Shown: positions 1-10,757 of the stretch, piece by piece
Layout of the letters: each line of letters starts with the position of its first letter
Position numbering within the stretch: the first letter of the stretch is position 1
Origin: Bettongia penicillata ogilbyi
Taxonomy: Eukaryota > Chordata > Mammalia > Diprotodontia > Potoroidae
Reading direction: 5' to 3'
Length of the DNA: 64,000 nucleotides
NCBI GenBank assembly: GCA_023548195.1
Contig: JAJHZJ010000014.1
Span: 12,872,718-12,936,717 of the forward strand
Program-made: the position numbers and the translations under genes
The notes under the pieces: model-generated
Told to the model about the DNA's origin: nothing
The model's input: the letters and a program-made list of their open reading frames with translations, nothing else
Database searches by the model: none

Positions 1-335
1 CAAACTTGCTCCACACTGTCACTTCCAGACTTTCCCCTTGCTACTCAACAATATTTTAAGTTCATTTCACCAAATTATTGCCAGTCCTTATCATTTTCAG
101 CTACTATGGCCATACCTCCATCTTCCCCAATGACCAAGGGCTTTTTTCCACATCTTAATCTCTGCCATCACCTATAGTGGCTTCAATATTTACGTGGTTT
201 GTCTTATGTCTCCTCAGCTACTTGGACAATACCTGAAGATACAACTATGGAATGCAATGCTGTTCCTACCCTGCATCATTATGAAAACTTGTTTTACCTC
301 CACAATCCTAAACTCTTGGTATTTCTCCCTATTAA
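1..335 (+). mobile_element. LINE-2 (L2) fragment, left part
   Basis: Pyrimidine-rich sequence with L2 ORF2 wording, such as cttcaatatttacgtgg and cctccacaatcctaaactct, read on the plus strand. It is cut at about 335 by an L1 5'-end piece, and L2-like sequence resumes at 1572. Highly diverged. Confidence 0.6.
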
Positions 336-341
336 GAATTT

Positions 342-1571
342 CTGGAGAGGTAGAGTTAAGATGTTGGAGTAAAGGCAAGGACTTGCCTGAACTCTCTCCT
401 AAACTACTCTAAATACCTCTTTAAAATGACCCTAAAAAAATTCTAGAGCAGCAGAACCCACAAAATGATAGAGTGAAACACATTTCCAGCCCCAGACACC
501 TTGGAAGGTCAGTAGGAAAGGTCTGTTGTACCAGGTGAGAGGATAGTCCAGCTCAGGCTATGATAGTGCAGATTCACAAACTGGTTCCAGCAAAACCGGA
601 GCAGGTCTCAGCACAACTGAATCAATGGCAGCAGTGGCCGTTTCCAGGCTTCTCAGCCCATAGATGCCCAAGACAATTTATAAAGGCAGCAGAAAAGGTC
701 TGTGACATCTGGGTAAGAGTGAACTGCAAGCCAGCGCAGGCTGCACCAACACAACCTGGGCCATAGCAACCCAGGAGAAGGCCTTGGGAGTGAATGAATC
801 AGAAGCTGCCTGCTTCTGGAGTGCCTGCTTCTGGAGCTCTCCACCCATAGACAGCATGGGGATTGAGCAACTGCTCAGAAGATTACAGGGGTCTTTTTGC
901 TAGCAGTGAGGCAGGACTCTGTTGTTTTGCCCATGTTTGCATCTGGGTCCTGTGTGGTAGTCCCAGACTATCATAGCAGAGCTTGCCACTGTGGTGGAGG
1001 AGGGACCCTCCTCATACTTCCAGGGCAGAAAAGAGTGCTTGTGATCACTCACAGACCAGAGCACAGTCCAGGAAAGTAGTAAACACCTCTCTTTAGATCA
1101 TACTACCTTGAAAGAACTGAAAACTTACAGGTCCCTTTATCTCTGAAAACAAGTTCACAAAACTCTTGAACCTTGGGATAATTCTCCCTCCACTCTGGAA
1201 ACAGAGCCCTACTTTAACAGACTTAAAAGTCAAGTAGTAGATTGGGAAAATGAGCAAAAAAAGGAAAAAAAAAAAACTCTGACTATAGAAACTTACTTTG
1301 GTGACAGAGAAGATCAAAACACACACTCAGAAGAAGACAATAAAGTTAAAACTCCTACATCCAAAGCCTCCAAGAAAAATATGAATTGGTCTAAGGCCAT
1401 GGAGGAGCTCAAAAAGGATTTTGAAAATTAAGAGAAATAGAGGGGAAATTGGGAAGAGAGTGAATCAAGAAAATCATAAAAAAAGTAGTCAACAGCTTGG
1501 TAAAGGGGACAAAAAAAAACATGAAGAAAATAACACCTTAAAAACCAGACTAGGCCAAATGGTAAAAGAGG
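342..1571 (+). mobile_element. L1/HAL1 5' end (5'UTR and start of ORF1), 3'-truncated
   Basis: Starts with the marsupial L1 5' motif (gaggtagagttaagatgttg at about 347) and runs through the 5'UTR (gagcagcagaacccacaaaa) into the beginning of ORF1 at about 1250 (MSKKRK...). It ends abruptly at about 1570 inside the coiled-coil coding region, without ORF2 or a poly(A) tail. The host word gaatttc occurs at both junctions (about 336-342 and 1571-1577), so this may be a target-site duplication. Several stops break ORF1. Confidence 0.7.
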
Positions 1572-2190
1572 AATTTCCTGTTTTTCCAACTTTTTGACTA
1601 CCTCACTTCTAAACCTGCTTTTTATTTCCATAGAAACCTCTTGCAATTATCTTTTCCTTGTCTTCTACTGCATCACCTTAGGTGTGGCTTCATTTCACTC
1701 TCAATGCCATAATTATATCAGTTCAGTAGACATCCTTTGCCCTCCCACTGTTCTTACCTTGCTGATCCAAAACCCCCAGATCATTCTTGTCTGCCTGTTA
1801 TTATTCCCCAGTTATTAGTCACTTTCAAAAAGAATTTTAGCATAAGGGGGCTTAAGGACAATAGTCTAAACTGTCCATTGTTCTTACCCCTTCCCTTTCC
1901 TACCCCAGTTCATTTGCAAAAGCCTTCATCTCTGCCTGTTAAAATGTTTTTTGGCCTTCAAGGCCCAAGTCAGCTGCCTCCTCCTCCATGATATCCATAG
2001 CTATAAAAAGCTCATCCTGCTATTTCTGACTCCTATTATCAAATTTTCCCTTACACTGTATTTCCGCACATGTTGTATCCTCCCTATTGGATGGAGGTCC
2101 CTGAGGTCTGAAACTATTATTTTCCAATTTTGTACGTTTGTAGTGCACTAAACAAAATGCCTTACATATTAGTAATTGTTTACTGGATGG
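1572..2190 (+). mobile_element. LINE-2 fragment including the 3' end
   Basis: Continues the L2 interrupted at 335. The 1955-2190 part resembles the L2 3' region (caaggcccaagtcagctgcc, then a degraded ...aattgtttactgg). It is followed by a short ggat tetranucleotide repeat at 2188-2204. Confidence 0.6.
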
Positions 2191-2314
2191 GTGGATGGAT
2201 GGATGAATTTTCTGTCTTCCTCCTACAGAAAGCCCACCTAGTTTGTACAGAAAGTGCATCCTCCCACTCCTTAAGAATGTGAGGCATGCACAGCCCACAC
2301 ATGGACACAGAAAA

Positions 2315-2957
2315 CCAGTCAAATTCTCAAAACCTTTATTGATAGCAAAAGTCAAAGCAGCCTTAGTGTCTGGTTAAATGTGAAGGTATGTGGTGCATTA
2401 AGTGGAAATGATGGCAGAAGAGCTCCTAGAGAGTACACTCTGCCCTTAGCTGCTCAGTAACACTGTGAGGGATAGAAAGTTTGTCTTTAGCCAAAGCAAG
2501 ACCCAAATCCTTTCATAAATAAACATGGAGCACAAGATGCTGGGGTGGGGAGGAAAAAGAGGGGGAGACAGATAGTAGAACCTACAGCCTCTTAGCAACA
2601 AAGAGAAAGGAAAACAGGGAATGAGAGAAAAGAAGGAATGAAAACAGAAAGGGGGTGGGAGGCTGAGAAAGGTGGCTAGGGAGGTGGAGGAGGTAAACCC
2701 AAACAGACTGAAAGGGAGAGAGAAAAGTAGGAGGAGACATAATAGACATGATAAGAATGGGAGGGACACCCAGGTGGATCTCAGCAATTCTGGGGAATCC
2801 TTAAGAATGTACCCTCAAACTCTTATACAAAGCTGAACCACATTATTCACACCCCCTCAGAAATAAGCTTCTTATGCAGGCAACAGTGGGGAGTGCTTAC
2901 TCCCCTAGAAGAACTGAGAACAGCAGGCTGGGCATCACATCAAAGGGTCAGGACATC
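2315..2957 (-). other. CRIP2: CRIP2 3' untranslated region
   Basis: Sequence from the CRIP2 stop to just past an AATAAA signal (minus strand, 2340-2335), about 640 nt. It is pyrimidine-rich on the mRNA strand over about 2540-2770 (purine-rich on the plus strand). The cleavage point is inferred to lie 15-25 nt beyond the signal. No repeat is evident inside it. Confidence 0.75.
2335..2340 (-). terminator. CRIP2: CRIP2 polyadenylation signal AATAAA
   Basis: Perfect AATAAA on the minus strand (tttatt on the plus strand), about 620 nt downstream of the stop. It is the first perfect minus-strand AATAAA met after the coding region. Confidence 0.75.
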
Positions 2958-3025
2958 CTAGGGCTGATCCTTAACTTCAGGGTCTTTGTCATAGATGTAG
3001 CTCCCCACTGCCCCAGTATTCACTC
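2958..3025 (-). CDS. CRIP2: CRIP2 coding exon 8 and stop codon
   Basis: 68 nt encoding the last residues, [20 protein letters not shown] and a final P, then a TAG stop at 2960-2958. The acceptor is CAACAG at 3026-3031. Confidence 0.97.
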
Positions 3026-6000
3026 CTGTTGAGCCAATACATCGAAAAAGATAGAATGAGAAGGTCAGGGCAGAGGTCAGAATCCAAAGAGGACTTATAG
3101 TCGAGGTGGAAAGCTCAGGATATGGGTCAGGGAGGGGAGGTCCCCTTACCTTCTGAGGACAATAGGAATACCTCTCAGGAAAGTATAGATAGAAGGATTT
3201 AAAGTTCACTTTAAAGTGACTCTCCCCCTCTTCCCCATTTCCCTTTCCCAACCAAACGAACTCACCTTTTGGTCCAAAGAGAATTCCATAGCAAGGTTTA
3301 TGGCAATATGGTTGTCCATCATGCTAGGGAGGGATGAAGAGACAATGTCACTTCTCTTCCACTGAGATTACTCTATATACCCTCCATTCAGAAAGAACCT
3401 CTCTTATACCCCACAATAGTGCAATTACCAGCTGTGCACTGAAGAGAAGGGTAGCCTGAGGTCAGGTTCTTTTCCTGTCTTGTGGTGTGACAATATGTAC
3501 ACGTGAGTGTGTGTGTGTCACTGAGTGGGGCGAATAGTACACTGGAAGAATCATGGACAGCAGAGTTCTGGGCTGAGAGCCAAGAGATGGAGGCTCCATG
3601 CCACTAACCTCTTCTGTGACCTTTGGTCTCAGCTTCCTTTACTGTAAAATAGAGGTAATGACCCCTTCCATGCCTCCCTATCAAGACTTTTGTGATGGTC
3701 AAATGACAATGGATAAGGAAGTCCTTTGCAAACTGCGAAGAGCATTTGCACCTATGTAAAGTATGATTTAAGGTACTTCAAAACTTCTAATTGCCTGTGT
3801 GTGTTGATTTTTCTGTTTGAATTCCTGTTCAGGCCACCAGAGGGCAGAATATACTAAGAGAAGAGCAAGTTTGTGAAAGGAACCATCTTCAAAATGATCC
3901 TGGTCTCTTGTCACCACCTCTAGTAGCTCTGGGGCTGCCCAATTCCCCTTGCCCTTCACTTTCTCATTTTGTCTCCTCATACCCTCATGCCCGACTTCAC
4001 GAACTTCCTGCCTTCACACTAGAGATTACTATGCTCAGCCCCTCACTCACCGATTCCTCTGCCACCTTGGATCTTTTTTTCTTACCTTGTATCTTTGCCC
4101 CACTCACCTCTGCATGTCCACCAGGTGTCAGTGTCTTTCCACAACGCTCACAGCGAAGGCAAGGCCGGTGCCAATCCTTTCCCAGGGACGTCACCTTCTC
4201 CGCTAGATGGGAGCAGGTATGATCAGACGTTGTCTCCCCAAACACGAATACATAGTGCCTTAAGCCACATATAACTTGTACACGTGACCTGGAGACAATC
4301 ACTTTCATACATGCACTCAAATACAGGATCCTGAGATACAAACACACAGTTCCCTGAGATCTGAGACATAAAGTACTCTAAGACACTTCACACATATATT
4401 CATAAGTACTTTGAGAAACACGCACACACATACACATACACATACACGTACACACATGCAACTTCAAGAGGAAACACACCTTTCTAAATTTATGGTGTGA
4501 GCTGGGATGAGAGTTGGAGGGCAGATAATATGCAGGTGGGAGGAAAACACTTACCAAAATAGACCCTCTTATTACATCGAGGGCACATGTTGGGCTCTCC
4601 AGTGAAGGTCGTGACACTGGAAGCTAAAACAAGGGAAATGGAGCTAAGCTGCTGCAGCTGCTGCCTGAGACACCTCAGTCCTTCCCCCAAAAGTACTTAC
4701 CTTTGCTGGGCCCTCTCGAGGGACCACTGATTTTCCGATCCTCTGCTCGAACTGAGTGCTCAATAGGGCCAGTGACAGGAGCCTCCTCTGCCTGTGGTTT
4801 CTCATAGATGTAAGAGCCTGCACCCCCAATGTTTACACCTGCACAAAAGCTCAGGTCACAAATAAACACTGGATCATAGACTCATAGGTTTAGAGCCAGA
4901 CTAGGGGATGTAAAGACCATCTAGTCCTACTTTCATTTTAGAGATGAAGGCACTGAGATGCAGAGAAATTAAGTGACTTGCTCAAGGTCACACAAATAAC
5001 AAGTGATGAAGGCAGGATGCACAGGTCACATACACAAAGACAAAGCTCTCCTTCATACCCACATGAATACACAGATCAAACGCAGGTCCTGGCATACAGT
5101 AGGTACTTAACAAATGCTTGTTAATTAACTGGATGGACATAAAATGATGACTTACACAGCTTTCCCCACTACACCCCTCACCTGTGCAACCTGCACCTAA
5201 CTGAAAAGTTACCAACAAAGTGGTTCAGTGTCCAAATGGGATGAACCAAAACTTCCTCTCCCCAAGCAGAGCACCATTATGAGAGGGAGCTGATCCTACC
5301 CTTGGAGCCAAGCATTAGGAAAAGAAAGGAAAAATTCTTCCCCTCCCAAATCCATCTCTAGAGCCACAGGTCAAAGGTCAGCCTAAGGAGATAAGCATTC
5401 ATGTTTGGACCATGGAGTGGTCTAAGGTCAAGGATTATGGTTTAGGTTATAAAAGGTCACTACAAATAAGAGCTCATAGTTTGGGGTTATTGGGTATTAT
5501 AGGTTATTTTTTAGGCTATGCTGTTGAGGATCCCTGGATAGGCAATGAGAGTCAGGGTCATGAAATCAGAGTTTTTAGCTGTAAGATTTGAAGGTCACAG
5601 TTTGGGTCATGGGTTTGAGGGTCAAAAGTTGAAGTTTTGGCAATGAAGGTGGAAGCACAGTTCTTTAACACAGAATTGGAAGGTTAAGGGTTAGTAAGAT
5701 GGGCTGTGCATGTTAGGGAATGAGGATGGGGGTGGAGATCAGAGTAGCCCACAGAAAGTTGGTATCCCTACCTTTAGGCCCAAACAACGTGGCATAGCAG
5801 GGCTTGTGGCAAAACGGCTTCCCATCGTGCTGGGGAAAGGGAGTCTGTCAGTGCATCCTGAAGGACCAGGACCCCCTCACTTCCAAGGGGAACCTGGGCC
5901 CAGCTGGTTCATTCAACCACTTTCCCTTCAGATTCCTGTTCCCCAAAGCTCTCCCCCAACCAAGTGAATGTTTTTAGTTTCAAAGGAATCTCATACTGCC

Positions 6001-9000
6001 AGAAAATATGTGTTGCAGCCTCCTCCAAATTCTGTATATCTATCAAGGAGGGCAGACAGAGGAGATAAGGAGATGATGGGGGTAAGAGTCTTTAGGAAAT
6101 GAATATTGAAGTCATGAAGGAAACAGTCAGTGGTTGTCAGGAATATAGGAAGTTATTAAAGGGAGGGGGTCATGGTATCTAAAAGGATGAGGCCCTGAAA
6201 GCTAGAGTCTGCAGTGACCCCAGGAGAATGGGTTCAGAATGGATGGGGCTCACCTCTGCATGCCCTCCGGGTGTCAGTGTCTTGCTGCAGCGCTCACACT
6301 TGAGACAAAATTTATGCCAGTCCTTGCCCAGGGAGCTCACTTTTTCAGCTATTGAGACATAGAAGTAGAGATAGGGAGAGTGAGGGTCTGTCCTGTGTCT
6401 GCCACCTCTCTCTTCTCCGCTTTCCTCCTCCCAAGCACTGACCCAGAGTAAGGATGGGGATTGGGATCAGGGAGATCTCACTCCCACAGCTACCTACAGA
6501 ATCCCATAGATTCTATCCCCAGAATCACAGATTCTTGGCTTCACCAATCATTCCACACCATACCTGTAAAGGAATCCCTCTATGATGAAAATCATTGTCT
6601 TTTTTTCACATAAGTTTACAACATGCTGTAATTTTGTATTTTAAAAAAAACCCAAAGTAAAGGCCTTTACATTTCTTTTCATCTCATTAAATCTGGCCCT
6701 TTGATATTTTAGGCAATATGGCAAAGTAATGGGGCAGCCTTGAAGCCAGGAAGACTTGTGTTTAAGTCCTACCTGTGAAACATACCATGTGATTCTAGGC
6801 AAGTCACTTAATCTCCTATTGTCCTCCTAAGGAACTAAGACTATCTAATTGCAGAAAAAATATCACCCTGTTTTGGTAAAGGGAATTTCCTCAGAATGAG
6901 GCATATGTTGTCAGATATGGTAAATGTATGTTTTTTCTTGTTTACCTTGTTTTCTTGTACTTCTTTGCAAAAAAAAAAAGATTCTATTATAGGACTAGTA
7001 TTGGGAAATGATAGAACTATTTTATTTTTTTTAATGAATTTTTTTAAAATAAAAAGTTAATGTGAAAAAATCTGGGTGTATTACTGACATGAGACTATTC
7101 CATGAGGCACTGTTTGAAGGTAATGGGAAGGCTAGAGGGTACTCTTACTGAAAAACTTTAAATAAATGCTAGATGACCATTGGCTGGGTATATTGTTACA
7201 GGGTATTCTCATTCAGTTATGGGTTGGACTAGGTAAAGTTCCTTCTTAATTCTAAGATTCTATGTGGGACTGACTCCAAGCCATATTTTGGGAAGGCAGG
7301 AGCAGTAGTCGAGTCTTATTGGACTGAATAATCACATGAGATAAATTGGGAAAGGCAGAGTAATATTCTACTGTGAAGGGATGACAGGCAAAGGAAGAAG
7401 CTACAGGGAGACGGGAGAGTTTTAAACAGAGGAGTAATGTAACCATATCTATACGTTAAAGAATTATTCTAGTTGCAACACAAAGGGTACTTAGAGCAGG
7501 GTGACAATGGAAAAAGGGAGATATATTCATTCTCTCCCATTTCATCTCCTCCTTGCTTGTCCACTCCAATCTATGAGCGATCACAGATCTCTTACGGTCC
7601 TCTGGTTCTTTCAGCACTTACAGTCAAGGTCCTACATCTGGTGTTCATCCCACCCTGTCCTGTGGTTTTCTAGAGCTCAAGTAAGCTCAGTCTCCCCAAC
7701 CAGACAAGAAAGTCCAAAGGATTCTCCCCAGGGCTAGGGAACCCTGCTGGCTCCACCCATCTGCCCATTCCCCTGACTCCCTAAAGATTCTGTTATATCT
7801 CTAAAACTGAAGAAAACACAAAGTTATTCAGGAAAGGAGGCAGAAAATGAGAGTAGTAACTTTGGGAAGGTGGAGGGCAACAACGAAACATGGGTTTTAA
7901 ACAAAGCAGCTGCGAACACCTAGATCATGAGGCCATTAATGTCCCTAAGCCAGTAGCCAGTCAAAGCAAGCAGACTAGAGGCCAAAGGCCCTTTTCTTGG
8001 AGTTTCCCCAAATTCTGGACATGGAAGAAATAGAGATAAATATTCCCTCTCCCCAAGCTCTCCCTACACACTTTTTACCATATGAACAACAGGCTGGTAA
8101 TGGAATTCCAACCTCACTTCCCTCCAGCTGAGCTGGATCTGGGGATTTCTGTTTCTGTCCCTCTTAGTGGCTTGGGAATGAAGAGAAAAAAGAGAAACCA
8201 TGCCTACCGGAGTCTATATTTAGTCCCGGATTTCCTGTTGGACAATAGACAGTGCTCTCTTAGCCAGGGAGGAAGGGAAGGAAGAAGGGAGGGGCTCCTT
8301 TCCTCTCCAATTCTTTGGTCAAGGTGATGAGAGAGGCCAGGAGACAGGCACAACAACGGCTCTATTCCAGCTCAGTAGACAGGAACTGACTCCCTTAAGG
8401 CTCCTTCTTCCTTCCACTCCCACCCCATGAATAGATCCAGGATAGGGGCAGAGACCAGGCACCTCCCCCAGGCAGAACCAGTAACAGTGAATCAGGGCTT
8501 TGTTTTGAGGGCTGGCAGAGATGACAGGGAAGGCAGAGGGACAGATGAGTGGGACAGGCACTAAGACTGGGACCTATTTCTTATCCCCAGATACTTAGTC
8601 AACTCCAGGGGTGAAAAGAACAGCTTCTGGACTCACCCCTCCAGAGAGCTCCAAGCCATTGTCCTGCAGCCTTATCTCTTGGCTCAGTTTCTTTCCCCAT
8701 ACCTACAGGTTCCTAATACTGAGGACTCTCATTGTCCTGAAATTCCAAGGTCCTCATAGAGAGGGAATTGGAGAGTGTCAGCGACTGTCGACAAAGAGGA
8801 CTACTCAGCACTGCTATGGAAGGGAGAGGGGAGTCTGACTTCCAGAAAGAGTGCAAGGCTTCTGCCACACTGGGTCAATTCCCAGAAATGCTGATTGGCT
8901 GCCTCTTTATCTTCCCCCTCCTTCTCCCACCAGGAAACAGCTGTTCTGATTTCTCCTCCACCAAAAAAAAAAAAAAAGAGTTCCTTAAAGGGTCCTTTTG

Positions 9001-10696
9001 TGTAGGAACTGGAGGGAGAGGATGGATATCTGTGTATCTCTATAGGGGAGGCCTATTAAAGATAGGAAACAACCAAACTGAATAAATGTTGGAGAATGAA
9101 AGTACATGATCAGGAAGAAGGAAGAGGGCAGGATCAGTGAGGAATTCAGATAGGAAGCAAAGGAAGAACATTCCATGATTGGTGCCTGAAAAGGATTGCA
9201 TAGTACTGCTGACCCTGAATGGGTAAAAGGTAAGGAAGGGTGGTGGCCTCTGTAACACAATCCTCATTTGTGAGTATTCAAAGAACACAGTTATCAAAAT
9301 AATAAATCACATTTTCATAGCTGTCTAATACTGACAATATCCCCTTTGAGGCTGGCAATGCTGGTATTTGACAAATGAGAAAGCTCAGGCCTACAGAGCT
9401 AGGGCTAGAACCCAAGTGTACTCTCTCCTCATCTCTGTTCTTTCCACTCTTTAGGCAAGAAGCAGCAGTCTAATCTCCCCTCTGTCCAGTGAAGTTCGTA
9501 AACAAAATGTCATGTGCCAGCCTGTCTGTGTTGGCATAGAAAATGAGGAGAGATAAGGGCCCCAGACCAGAGAAAGGGTCCAAGGTGAGCTCAGTTTAGC
9601 TGATGTCATTTTTCTAGGGAACAAGGAAGAAGCATTTGGGCAGTGTATCCCAAACCTTACTATTATTAGCCTTTAGAGATGAGTGATCCCAGAGCCTCAC
9701 TTTTACGGTGCCAATTATGTAGAGACTTTTTTGACCTCCAAGCAATCAATTAGGTATTCCATAGGGAAAGGTTTTGTCTGCTCAGTGACTGTGCTCATCT
9801 AGAAAGGTCAAGGCCAGGTCTGAGAGAAAGAAGAGGCAGGCTCAAGAAGAGGTAGATGTAAGTTCAGGAGGGAGAATGGAAATGGCAACCAGTGAAGTGA
9901 ATTCTAGATGAATCCAGAACAGAGTAAGAGAATCCTTAATCAGTGAGGAGGAGAGAAGGGAACGTAATGAGGAACTCAGTCTAGGAATGGAAAAGGGATA
10001 ACTCAATCTGTTTGGGTGGGTAGCCAAGAGAAATCATACTCCACAGAGAATATCGGGTGTGAAAGCTAAGCAGTGAAAGGACATGGATAAGTGGGGAAGG
10101 ATGTCAGTTCACATACAGTCAAACAGATTAGCTGGAATGTCAGTTCACATACTAGTTAGAATAGGAGGTAACAAGAAAGACTAGGCTGGGGTGTTTTTAC
10201 ATGAAGGAATCAGGGTCATTGGGTCCTAGACAGGGAAAAGAAACTCCAGGGAAGCCAAACCTGCAAAAAGAAAGTGTCCTGGGCCTACTAGTTTGACAGA
10301 GGCAAAGATCTTTTCAGTCTAGGGAAAACAGTTTGGGAATGAAGACAAAAGCACACTATTCTTGTCTGGACCATGTCTGCACATTGAGAGATCCGTGCCT
10401 ATACAGTGAGGAAGTCTGTTAACATGGGTCTGAGAGTTCCTCACATCCAGGCAAGCATAAAGACAGTGAAATAAGAACATGAATAAGTTTTCCTTCACTT
10501 TGTTTTTGACTAGATTCTTAAAGTCTAGGTTGAAGTCAGGTCTCACAGGCCACTTAATGGTACAAAGATGATCCTGACAGGGCTTGGATCAAACAAACAA
10601 AAAGAACCAAAAGATTGGAGGGTAAAAGCTATCTGTATAAATCGATACCACTCCTTCCAGTTGTCACCATCACCATTAGCCCATTAACCATCCCCC

Positions 10697-10757
<61 letters not shown>

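Noticed and set aside
4108..4202. Separate CRIP1 gene suggested by the LIM exon [13 protein letters not shown]
   Set aside because: The exon joins in phase with its neighbours to make the second LIM of CRIP2; no CRIP1-type C-terminus (single LIM) was found in the window.
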